A stretch of 17,241 nt of DNA from Coemansia sp. RSA 922 (lineage: Eukaryota; Kickxellomycota; Kickxellomycetes; Kickxellales; Kickxellaceae): contig JANBQS010000469.1 of the NCBI GenBank assembly GCA_027577415.1, positions 1-17,241 of the forward strand. The letters are read 5' to 3'. The position numbers and the translations under genes are program-made. Below the pieces are notes generated by a model. The model made no database searches, was not told the origin of the DNA, and was given only the letters and a program-made list of their open reading frames with translations. Of this stretch, positions 8,666 through 16,040 are shown piece after piece; the first letter of the stretch is position 1; every line of letters begins with the position of its first letter.

Positions 8666-8820
8666 TAACTCACCATGTCACGTTTAGGAGGCAATTGCAA
8701 ATACCATCCATTAGGGAATGCTAGCAGTTACCTTCCCATCACCCTTAGCCTGCAGTGGAGGGGATTATATAATGTAGTCATTAGTAGTGTATCTTATTCT
8801 CCTTACCTTTGTTGAGTTGA
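8666..8820. other. Short intergenic spacer
   Basis: No gene, promoter or repeat could be supported between the A3 relic and the repeat block that starts near 8821. Confidence 0.4.
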
Positions 8821-8950
8821 TAGGTTAGCTAGACGCAAACGAGCAGTGGGTTATGCCCTTTTCAGGCCTGAAATCTATTTTGTTTTATACGTAGGTTAGC
8901 CAATAGGCTAACGGAGTAGTGGGTTTAGCCCTTTTCAGGCATTGGAATCC
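8821..8950 (+). repeat. Imperfect tandem direct repeat (about 70-bp unit)
   Basis: 8821-8876 and 8891-8950 share the order TAGGTTAGC, then AG(C/T)AGTGGGTT, then CCCTTTTCAGGC, then AATC with ATTT. The second copy overlaps the left arm of the inverted repeat at 8887, so the direct and inverted repeats are nested. Confidence 0.65.
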
Positions 8951-9093
8951 ATTTAAATTCTTAGAAATAAATAATCTACGAGGCCACGCCTCTCTTCTTA
9001 GCTCTTGAACACTTCATTCCAGAGCACAGGCCGTTTATCGGGATGGTGGGAGGGCACACACTACTTTGTTAGCCTATTGGCTAACCTACGTAT
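8887..9093. mobile_element. MITE-like element with 26-bp perfect inverted repeats
   Basis: 8887-8912 is the exact reverse complement of 9068-9093 (26 of 26 bases). A further AGTAGTG match lies just inside, giving arms of about 35 bp around a spacer of about 150 bp. Each arm itself contains the hairpin GTTAGCC-AATA-GGCTAAC (7-bp stem, 4-base loop). No coding capacity is seen. The size and structure fit a miniature inverted-repeat element, but I cannot see a convincing target-site duplication. It could instead be a foldback arising from inverted duplication. Confidence 0.55.
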
Positions 9094-9363
9094 TTGTCTC
9101 TGATGTCAACTCTGATATCACTGTAAGGCCCGTGTCAATCAGCGTCTATGTCGTCTGTTGTTTAGAGTATTTAAAATATTGCATGTCCTGCCTCTGCTGA
9201 TAAGTTGACAACAAAAAATTCCTTTTGTTTTCATTCCTCTAGTTTCTAAATATTTTCACCAGTGTATTATTAACGGGCAGCTGCAATGTCTTGTGTTAGG
9301 TAAGTTACTTCTTGCTATAATGTGGACACTGGTAGATAGTCATTAAGCACATGTAAGCAGTTG
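9094..9363. other. Intergenic spacer
   Basis: No gene is visible. A weak inverted repeat ACAAAAAATTCCTTTTGT occurs near 9214-9231. The rest is AT-rich DNA leading into the minus-strand FunK1 relic. Confidence 0.4.
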
Positions 9364-10200
9364 TTATGCTACCAAGGAAGGTAACTCCAGGGTGCTGCTC
9401 TCCTTAGCCACCAGCAACAAGCATGCGCTCATGTACATAAATGTGCCTGTGAACGGATTCCTAAGTCCTTCTGTTTTTATGACCTTGTCCCTGTCGAAGG
9501 CCCAGTCTATTATGTATGCATTGCCGCCTAAAACGTTGTGGTGAATCACGTTTGCTGCAAGTGTTGCTGACAGTGTCAACACGACCTGGCGAATATACCT
9601 AGTCATTTCAGGCGCAGCTTTGGCTTTGGTCGTCTTATTGTTTTGGAATCCGTGAATGAAATCGACCACAGAGACACCACAATATTTTATCACTGGGAAC
9701 TCCAAACGGTAGCCGTCGAAGTTCTTAATGATAACGCCGCTCATGTAGACTACTGGAATGTTTGGCACATGGTGTCCCTCAAGTGCTCTGTACACGGCGC
9801 CCTCAGGCAGCCGATTCGTCCGAATCCATGAGAGCTTTAGTACTGCTGGTTTGCCCTTGTACGTGGCGTTGAACAGATACGCACATCGGCCTGCAACCCG
9901 CATTGGCCGGCTTATAGGGTTGCCCACGATTACATCGTTATCCTGCGATCCAAAGGCAATAGCATCCTTGGACTTCTGTCCAGGCAAGTAATCGCAGTGG
10001 AAACAGTGCTCGTATCGATCCTCCATTGCGTAAGGACCTTTGGAGAACTAAAGAGGAAGCCAAACTTTTCGACTGGCAGTGTAAGATAGAACCACAGCTG
10101 CCAAAGTGACTCGCCGATAGACTTTGACCTGGCCCCTCTGTTATCGGCGTCTATCTCAAACAAAACAGGCCCAATGTACGTCTTGAGGTACCCCCTTTTG
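9364..10200 (-). pseudogene. Truncated FunK1-type kinase relic
   Basis: Reading leftward from about 10200, one frame gives YLKTYIGPVLFEIDADNRG and later VEKFGFLFSSPKVL. The sequence then shifts by one base near 10030 into the 220-codon frame that ends at 9364 (MEDRYEHCFHCDYLPGQ onward). That frame carries GNPISRPMRVAGRCAYLF, the lysine of PAVLKLSWI, EGHHVPNIPVVY, VIHHNVLGGN at the HRD position, AYIIDWAF at the DFG position and NPFTGTFMYMSACLLL of the activation segment. Spacing between the catalytic loop, the DFG position and the activation segment is much shorter than usual, so pieces appear deleted in frame, and the C-lobe after LLLVAKES is missing. The HRD Asp is Asn. The 5' end stops against a poly-T/A run beside BolA. 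It cannot make an active kinase. Confidence 0.8.
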
Positions 10201-10327
10201 GTTAAAAAAAAAACACTTTTTTACCCACCTCGATTTTCTAATTTATCTCTATTGTGTCTTTGTTCATGACTTGTGTGGATGTTTAGCATACTTTTTTTCT
10301 TCCGCCAAGAAACTGTTTATAAAGCAA
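10201..10327 (+). promoter_or_regulatory. Short promoter region of the BolA-like gene
   Basis: Only about 125 bp separate the FunK1 relic from the BolA start. The DNA is T/C-rich with an A10 run (10205-10214). An ATG at 10266 opens a 6-codon frame (MTCVDV, stop) upstream of the main ATG, so a small upstream ORF may lie in the leader if transcription starts before it. Confidence 0.4.
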
Positions 10328-10672
10328 ATGTCGACACATTCCAAACCTACTCCAGGACCGATGGAGAGACTAATTCGCAAAAACATTGCCGACAGGCTCA
10401 AACCGACAGTGCTACTAATAGATAACGAGTCATACAAGCACCGGCACCATGCGGCTATGCGGGATGTTGATAACACTGAAACGCACTTTCGAGTAACAGT
10501 GGTATCGGATAAGTTTTCTGGACAAAGTCGCATTCAGCAGCAGCGATTGATATACTCGTTGTTAAAGGCAGAAATGGCGATGGAGGGCGGCATACATGCA
10601 CTGACATTGGTAACCAAGACGCCCGAGGAGTATGAAGTTGTACCAGTAGCCTCAAAGTCTGACGCAAGCTAA
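10328..10672 (+). CDS. BolA family protein (BolA1/Bol1-like), 114 aa
   Basis: BolA proteins partner with monothiol glutaredoxins (Grx5 type in mitochondria) in handling [2Fe-2S] clusters for maturation of Fe-S enzymes. Seen here: an N-terminal helix MERLIRKNIADRLKP (about residues 12-26), a loop with SYKHRHHAAM, strand ETHFRVTVVSDKFSGQS (about 51-67), helix RIQQQRLIYSLLKAEM, then GGIHALTLVTKTPEEY (about 87-102) with the conserved C-terminal-region His at about 90. The His-rich loop fits the BolA1 [H] class rather than BolA2. The ATG at 10328 is chosen because the longer open frame upstream has only a TTG start. The N-terminus is short, with few basic residues, so a mitochondrial targeting signal is not obvious. 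Single exon, stop TAA. Upstream lies a FunK1 relic; downstream is the convergent SerRS gene. Confidence 0.92.
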   Translation: MSTHSKPTPGPMERLIRKNIADRLKPTVLLIDNESYKHRHHAAMRDVDNTETHFRVTVVSDKFSGQSRIQQQRLIYSLLKAEMAMEGGIHALTLVTKTPEEYEVVPVASKSDAS

Positions 10673-10970
10673 GAAGCAGTTGAGGATATGCGTTGAATCG
10701 CTGTCAATTCTTTGCTGGACCTGCTCGTTTGGAAGCTATTTCAGCTACGTTTTTGCCTTATAACATACAGTCTCTTTGCATTTCTGTCTATATTGGATTC
10801 CACCTTCCGCACCAGAATGTATTCATGCTATTTCCCTGAGCCAATCCCCTCAGCCACTTTAGCTGTCACCGACTCTACAAAATAATGCGCTCTCGCTGTC
10901 TACTCCTAACAATCTCACTCACTTGCTGCTCATCGTTTGAGGGCACAGCCGCCATTATATGGAGTTGATA
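10673..10970. other. Intergenic spacer between convergent BolA and SerRS genes
   Basis: No gene is visible. It presumably holds the BolA 3' UTR. I found no clear AATAAA on the plus strand; the strongest signal here is the minus-strand poly(A) hexamer at 10971-10976. Confidence 0.4.
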
Positions 10971-10976
10971 TTTATT
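10971..10976 (-). terminator. Poly(A) signal of the SerRS gene
   Basis: TTTATT on the plus strand is AATAAA on the coding strand, about 55 bp after the SerRS stop codon. Confidence 0.5.
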
Positions 10977-11031
10977 GACTAGAAGTATAAAACAAATCAA
11001 ATATGTGGCAAACTGATATGTCTAAACACAG

Positions 11032-12497
11032 CTATACACGCTCGGGGACAGAGTCCCTGACGTAGGGAATAAACTCTACGCCACCCATGAAGGGAACCAG
11101 TACCTCGGGGATTCTGAGTCCCTCGGGCGTCTGGTAGTTCTCGACTAGGCAGCACAGCGCACGCTCAGTAGCACAAAGTGTAGAGTTCAGGCAGTGGACA
11201 TACTTCTTTTCGCGATCACCCATCTTCTTGGTACCGCACCTAATCTCCAGATTGCGCGACTGGTAGCCAGTGCAGTTAGAGCACGACACAAGCTCCAAGT
11301 ACTGACCCTGGAAGGGGAACCATGCCTCAAGGTCGTACTTTTTAGCGGCGGCATCGTTCAGGGCACCCGACACAATGGAAACTACACGATAAGAGATACC
11401 CAGCGACTTGAAAAATTGCTCTGACGCTCCAATCATCTCGTCAAACATTTCCCACGACTTTTCAGGCTCCGTAAGCACAAATTGCTCAATCTTTTCAAAC
11501 TGGTGTACGCGGAAGATACCCGACGAGACCTTTCCGTGTGCGCCAGCCTCCTTGCGGAAGCAAGTCGAGTAGCCGGCGTACTTTAGCGGGAGCTGCTCCG
11601 AGGGCTTTTCGAACCACTCGCCCGAGTGGAAGGCCGAGATTGGCTGCTCCGATGTGGCGATCAGGTACTTGTCATCGCCGTCGCCGTCACCCGAGATCTT
11701 GTACAGCTCCTCGTCATATTGCGAAAGCTGGGCAGTCTTGGCCATCATATCGCGGCTCATAAAATAGGGCGTCTGAATCTTTGTGTACCCGCGCTTGCCG
11801 AGGAACTGGAGACCGTAGTTAATCAGGGCGAGGTTCAAGTCGACACCAGCGCCGGTAAGGAAGTATCCGCGATGTCCAGCTACTTTGGCACCACGGTCTG
11901 GATCGTAGCCGCCTAGCAGATACAATACATCGCTGTGTGAGCGCATAGTGGGCTGGTGCTTGGGCTCGACTCCGTCAACAAAATGAGAGCGAACAACCTC
12001 GTTGTCATCCTCAGTTTTGCTGACGGGGACAGAGTCGTGCACAATGTTGCCGATCTTGTTGACGTTGGTGCGGAGAGTCTTGTCCCTCTCCTGTTCCCTT
12101 TCGGCCAAGTCCTTTTTCTTCGATTCGAGGTCCTTCTTTTGGGCCAGAAGCTCGGTCGCATCCTCCTTGGCCTTCATCTTGAGGCCGATCTCCTTTTGGA
12201 CAGCGTTGATGCTGCGGTTTAGCGCATCGAGTTCAAACCGGGCTAGGTGGCAAATCAAGCAAACACAGTGCAGCACTTGGTTAGTCGTGAGTCATCAAAG
12301 TAGGCGAGCATTAGCTCCGGTGCCAAGAGTACCGATTGATAATTATGCAGTGCAAGGTCCTTACCTGAGGTTCAGTCCTGGTACTGGCCAATAATCTCGT
12401 CAACGAGCTGCGGTTTGCCATTGCGACGGCGCTCAGACTCACGAATGAGTTCGGGGTTGCCGCCCTTCTCAGCAATAAAGAGGTTAATGTCGAGCAT
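11032..12497 (-). CDS. Cytosolic seryl-tRNA synthetase, two exons, with an in-frame TGA
   Basis: It charges tRNA(Ser) with serine in the cytosol (class II synthetase). Exon 1 is 12497-12365 and exon 2 is 12242-11032, about 447 codons plus stop, the usual family length of about 450-460. Seen: MLDINLFIAEKGGNPELIRE at the N-terminus; a charged coiled-coil arm (about residues 45-115) that grips the tRNA long arm; TSEQPISAFHSGEWF; motif 2 FRKEAGAHGK..GIFRVHQFEK; EPEKSWEMFDEMIG; KKYDLEAWFPFQ; VSCSNCTGYQSRNLEIRCG; motif 3 LNSTLCATERALCCLVENYQ. The C-terminus is short (ends VRDSVPERV) and lacks a Lys-rich tail. Codon 42 (12374-12372) is TGA where fungal enzymes have the Trp of a conserved Asp-Trp pair; splicing otherwise restores the family text (QYQD-stop-TSARFELDALN). 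Unless this is an error or is read through, the protein would be truncated at 41 residues. Confidence 0.9.
12243..12364 (-). other. Intron of the SerRS gene (122 nt)
   Basis: The donor is CAG|GTAAGG, a branch-like GACTAAC sits about 45 nt before the acceptor, and the acceptor is CACCTAG|CC. The intron is phase 1 and its removal joins ...TSA to RFELDALN, matching the fungal SerRS sequence at this point. No alternative GT/AG pair checked keeps both sides and avoids the TGA at 12372-12374. Confidence 0.85.
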
Positions 12498-12694
12498 AGT
12501 AGGATGCACAGTGGTAGTGGTGATGGCTAGTGGCTAATGCGAATTGAAACAAATTGAGAGCGAGAATGCAGAAAAAATAATAATAAAGAAATGCACTGGA
12601 AAGAGGAAAAGAAGCTTAGAAGAAAGAGAGAGGGTTTCTGGAAAGAAGACTGACAAACCACCAAATCGCCAATCAAATCCCAATCAACCCCACC
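12498..12694. promoter_or_regulatory. Shared divergent promoter between SerRS and the 12.7-kb gene
   Basis: These 197 bp separate the ATG of SerRS (minus) from the ATG at 12695 (plus). The region is A/G-rich on the plus strand (GAAAGAGGAAAAGAAGC..), that is, pyrimidine-rich in the SerRS direction, followed by CAATCAAATCCCAATCAACCCC in the plus direction. No TATA box is seen on either side, consistent with housekeeping promoters. Confidence 0.5.
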
Positions 12695-13230
12695 ATGCTT
12701 GTTTATGTGGTACCATTTCCTAACCGTGGCGTCTAGTCAGTGGTGACGATTCCTCTTTAGGCAACGATCTGGTGCCATTTAGAGGCAAGGCAGCTACCCT
12801 CGAGTATCTAGAGCTGAGTTTGACCTGCGAGCGGGCAGTAGTGCTTATTCGACACAACGAATTTACGCCCACCACGAGCCACCCAGAGCTACAGTGCGTC
12901 GTGTTGAGGCCGCCTCCAAACATGACACCAGTTAGTTATGCCGGCGACCATGATATTATACAGCTCAGGGTGGATATTGCACTGGGTGCAGCTGTAAGGA
13001 AAATCTCCTGCCAGTTCCATGACAGGGCATCCTACTCACCTGCTCTCTCTCTCTACTTGACAACCATTGTTGCCTCCAGGTTTTGGCTGTGCCCAAATTT
13101 TAATTATGCTGCCGCTGCTGTCGACCAGCGTGTAAATTTTGCAAAACTCCTGGCCAAGACCATCGACACAGCGGCTTTTAAAAGGCATGCACCTCATTTG
13201 CGCCGTTTACTGCCCTATAGTCTGAAATAA
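12695..13230 (+). CDS. Unidentified conserved-looking protein, probably spliced
   Basis: An ATG in perfect context (CACCATGC, 12695) opens MLVYVVPFPNRGV and then meets TAG. A 152-codon frame without an early ATG continues from 12761 to TAA 13230. Removing a 35-nt GT..AG stretch (12726-12760, ending CCTCTTTAG) joins them in frame as ..PFPNR|NDLVPFRGKAATLEYLEL. This is the model I prefer, although the intron is unusually short. A second possible intron (GTAAGG 12994 to CCTCCAG 13079) would end the protein early as ..GAAVLAVPKF. The protein then resembles, very loosely, small chaperones such as the proteasome assembly chaperone 3 family; this is a guess. Without that intron it continues to LRRLLPYSLK. 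Function unknown. Alternatives for the first junction are a one-base sequencing error or a broken gene. Confidence 0.5.
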
Positions 13231-13562
13231 TATTAGATAGCTATTACTAACAATATATTACATTAGTGTGAAGAAGTTGTAAGGCATATAGGAAAGTGTT
13301 GGTATATTTAGTAAATAGATATATAAGAATTAGAAAACGAAATCAAAAGGCTGATGGATAAAAATAGGCTTTAGAATTAACGGCGAAAAAAAAGAGCTCA
13401 CAAAAAAGAAGGGATTCTTGTCTTCCTTTCCAGTCATTAAAGTAAAAAAAAATGGATCTTGTGGTGATGGAGTGCTTGACTGTCACAGTCAACGCAATCA
13501 TAGAAAGTACTAAATGTGGTGGGTCTCTATTTTCCACTCTGTTGTATGGCGCTGTCTAAACT
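13231..13562 (-). other. 3' flank of B1 (duplicated at about 15,480-15,680)
   Basis: No gene of its own. From about 13340 it matches the B2 3' flank: GGGAT/GGATCTTGTG-TGATG, CTTG.C.GTCACAGT.AACGC, CT.TTCTCCAC and CTTCACATTG recur in order. It therefore belongs to the B-C duplication unit and contains the likely B1 3' UTR. The TAG aligned in both copies (13527-13529 here) lies 11 codons past the B1 TGA. Confidence 0.5.
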
Positions 13563-13910
13563 TCACATTGTGAGACCACTTCTCTTGGAGCTAATGCTGG
13601 ATACAGAAGCAGCATCTTCGTTAAAAGCGTCGTACCAAGACATTCCTTTGCTTAAGGGTGTTAGTTCAACTCCAATTTTGTCGTAGTTATTAAGCCACAT
13701 ACTCAAAGGCGTCTTAGGTATCACCATTTCTCCATTTACCTGCCACAAACGCATTTGACAATTGCACTCCAGGAATCTCATATCAGAAACAATGAGATTG
13801 AGAGTCACCATTTCAACACTCCTCTCGATGTCGATATCGACTGTACGCTTCTTTCCAGTAGACATTCCTTCGTTCATAAGAACAAACCCGACTGGCTTTA
13901 TATTTGGCAT
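13563..13910 (-). CDS. Small family-B protein B1 (115 aa), ubiquitin-like/Crinkler-N-like pattern
   Basis: This is an intact ORF starting MPNIKPVGFVLMNEGMSTGK. Together with B2 it defines a family: KPVGFVL/TPVGFVL, STGKKRT(V/I), a helix-like stretch, then (L)E(C/S)NC..(R/Q)L, PKTPLSMWLNN / PGSPLSKWLND. By eye the order (F-x-L strand, short loop, KKRTVDIDI strand, helix, C.MRLWQV strand, then a P..LS..L segment) recalls the ubiquitin-like N-terminal domain of Crinkler-type proteins, but there is no downstream effector domain. That similarity is inference. No signal peptide is seen. It is divergent from C1 with an 890-bp shared upstream region. The stop is TGA, followed in frame by TAG 11 codons later. 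Confidence 0.65.
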   Translation of the reverse strand: MPNIKPVGFVLMNEGMSTGKKRTVDIDIERSVEMVTLNLIVSDMRFLECNCQMRLWQVNGEMVIPKTPLSMWLNNYDKIGVELTPLSKGMSWYDAFNEDAASVSSISSKRSGLTM

Positions 13911-14801
13911 TGGTTAAAAAAAAATTGGAGAAAATAAGAGTTGTGGAGCTGAAGAAAAATAACGTTGGTAGGCAGTGAAGAAGAAAGGAAAGAGCAACTT
14001 TGCCTGCCAGCCTCTTGCTATTTATAGGCACTTGCAGTCAACGCAGGCCAACATTCTTCTCTTCCAATCAACAATGCAAAAGCTCAACTGTTGCTAAGCT
14101 GGTCATTTCCAACTACCGTTACCACTTCTTTGTAATAAGTGTCTACTTACTGTTTTCCACCTAAAAACTGAGAATGCTTTGTTCACCGTGGCAACGAGGG
14201 AAAGAAGCTTAAAAGGTTTAAAAAGAAGATCACGCCTCCTTTGAATAAAGAAAGTTGCAAAGGCTACTAGCACAGCCAAAGGATTTTTTGTTCTCTTTTT
14301 TTTTTTTTTTAAAGGAGACTTTATTCCGAGCAAAGAAGAAAAATAGGGGCGTTTACTGAAGAGTAATTGAAATTTCTTTGAATCCTACTACTTGGAAGGC
14401 TGCAAGCTAGGCTATATTTTTTTTTACTAGGAAAGCAGTGTAGTTGTCGCTACGAACTATCGGGTAACTAGTCGGACTCCAAAAATGAGAAAGCGTTTGT
14501 AAGGGTAAATTTGACTCATAGAATGCTTACACAACAGCATTCAAAGCACTGCAAGCCAAAATAAACCAGAATACTTGCCAGCGACCTAGCTGAGCAATGG
14601 TTTTCGGAAAAGGAATCGGCTTTTTAAGTAGGGACTTTAGGGCCCTCTTTCTGTAAAGGGAGTGAAGAAAGAAAGGCCAAACCACACTAGCCGTTGTTGG
14701 CTGAAAAAGGGGGAATCCTCTCTTGCTTCTTCGGTTGAAATAATTTATTCTCTACATTTGCTACATCTTCAACGTGTCTTGTCCTTTGTGCTTACCAAAA
14801 A
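13911..14801. promoter_or_regulatory. Bidirectional upstream region of B1 and C1
   Basis: On the B1 side, TGCCTATAAATAGC (minus strand; plus 14017-14030) is a good TATA box about 110 bp from the ATG. Farther up, TTTGTTCACCGTGGCAACGAGGG (about 14,180) and GATCACGCCTCCTTTGAATAAAG (to 14250) recur upstream of B2. On the C1 side, GGCTGAAAAAGGGGG (14699-14713) and the following pyrimidine-rich leader recur before C2. A long T run (14299-14312) and CCTTTGAATAAAG (14238-14250), related to the CTTTG sites of the family-A promoters, are also present. Confidence 0.6.
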
Positions 14802-15191
14802 ATGGATATTTATATAAGGCTTGTAACCTTTGAATTGGTTAGAGAAGGTTACAATGACATAATAACGTTAAAACTCAAGGTAGACATATTCAAGGTTATT
14901 GAAGATACCATCAAAACTCTCAAGGCCGAATTGGATAAGCTTCTATGCCCGGGTTGTATGTTGACACTCAATGCGCTATTTGATGACATTTCCCCAGACA
15001 AAGAAAACGAGCCACCACTTGAAGGTAAGCTCACACTGGAAGACCTCGTGGATACCCGCATGAGGGTTGGGTGCTCGGTAAGTGGACTTGATGATGAGTC
15101 ATGGCAAACGCTTTCTAGGGCCATTAAAAGTGCAAGACGCACAGGTGAAAGTGATAGCACTAGTAACAGAGTGTTCAATCCCATTCGTTAG
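14802..15191 (+). CDS. Small family-C protein C1 (129 aa), function unknown
   Basis: This is an intact ORF from ATG (context AAAAAATGG) to TAG. Residues 1-58 (MDIYIRLVTFELVREGYND.., LKLKVDIFKVIEDTIKTLK.., LCPGCMLTLN) align with the whole of C2: VTF, a strand ending in V, DTIKTL, a helix of K/E/L residues and (L/Q)CP.C.L.L. The pattern is strand-strand-helix-strand, similar in layout to family B, hence possibly the same ubiquitin-like fold. Residues 60-129 form an acidic, then Ser/Arg-rich tail (DDISPDKENEPP, SARRTGESDSTSN) likely to be disordered. There is no signal peptide or membrane helix. It is transcribed divergently from B1. AATAAA lies at 15344-15349. Confidence 0.65.
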   Translation: MDIYIRLVTFELVREGYNDIITLKLKVDIFKVIEDTIKTLKAELDKLLCPGCMLTLNALFDDISPDKENEPPLEGKLTLEDLVDTRMRVGCSVSGLDDESWQTLSRAIKSARRTGESDSTSNRVFNPIR

Positions 15192-15680
15192 ATTACAGTT
15201 CATAGTATTAAAGACGGAGCCAGGAATCGGCCTACTGTAACATGGCAAGCCAAGGCTAGCCAAGAGAGACTCGCTGTCTAGACCAAGAGGAGTAAATGCT
15301 TCTTCATTGTCTGCATATAGGACTCATGTAGTGAATTACCTGAAATAAATATTACTACACACGCAGCTATACACATTAATTTGTTGACTGGCTAATTGCC
15401 AGAGGAGGGCCTGTCTACATAAGCGTATCCACTGGCAATGGCCCCGCCCTTTGCATTGTTTGTCTATTACTCTTTCTCGTGTATTTAGAAAATAAAATCA
15501 AAAAGCTAAAGTATTTAAAAAGGTGGGACATAAAAAAAGGCTTAACTTTTCTTGTGGCTATTGCAAAAAAGGGATCTTGTGATGACAGAACTCTTGTCCG
15601 TCACAGTAAACGCGCATATTTGTATAACTAGATACCGTGAAACCCTATTCTCCACCATCTTGTCTGCTCTTGTCCAAGCT
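15192..15680. other. Spacer between duplication units, including the B2 3' flank
   Basis: It holds the C1 3' UTR with its poly(A) signal (15344-15349) and, from about 15480, the B2 3' flank that matches 13340-13562. No gene is seen. The aligned TAG downstream of B2 is at 15645-15647 on the minus strand, 11 codons after the B2 TGA. Confidence 0.45.
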
Positions 15681-16040
15681 TCACATTGAAGAGCCGCCTC
15701 CCTTACCATGTGCCACATATCTGCCATCACTTGCTTCATCAGTCCAGTCATCAAAGATGTTCACCCAATCCAAACTGCCACGATTGAACGTAACAATAAT
15801 CCCGACCTCATGGTTGTCATTCAACCATTTACTCAGTGGCGATCCAGGCACCACCTCTTGTTCATCTAACCTAACAAGCTGGACGCTACAATTACTTTCT
15901 AACATTCTTATGTCAACTACTTGGGCAATGAGAGAAGCCATAACAACGCTCATGTTTGTATTCATATTGATGGTGCGCTTCTTACCAGTAGACACCCCAT
16001 TGCACAAAAGAACAAATCCGACTGGCGTCATGTCCGACAT
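15681..16040 (-). CDS. Small family-B protein B2 (119 aa)
   Basis: This is a paralogue of B1, intact, starting MSDMTPVGFVLLCNGVSTGK. It shares GFVL, STGKKRT(I), a central hydrophobic helix, the NC..(Q)L strand, V(V/I)P.(S/T)PLS.WLN and the V.(V/L)T end of the conserved part. The C-termini differ (here WVNIFDDWTDEASDGRYVAH, then Gly/Ser). As in B1, the final codons are ATG followed by TGA, and the next in-frame stop is a TAG at the same distance. Its TATA (CCTATAAAATAGC, minus; plus 16141-16153) is placed like that of B1. It heads the second copy of the divergent B-C pair, offset about 2.13 kb from the first. Confidence 0.65.
   Translation of the reverse strand: MSDMTPVGFVLLCNGVSTGKKRTINMNTNMSVVMASLIAQVVDIRMLESNCSVQLVRLDEQEVVPGSPLSKWLNDNHEVGIIVTFNRGSLDWVNIFDDWTDEASDGRYVAHGKGGGSSM

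Noticed and set aside
11538..12394. Plus-strand ORFs of 74-130 codons
   Set aside because: They are antisense shadows of the SerRS exons and intron.
14849..15184. Minus-strand ORF of 111 codons opposite C1
   Set aside because: The C1-C2 alignment supports the plus-strand frame; the minus frame is Ser/Leu-rich shadow sequence.
15390..15445. Inverted repeat ATTGCCAG / CTGGCAAT
   Set aside because: An eight-base match with a 30-base gap is not distinguishable from chance in this composition.
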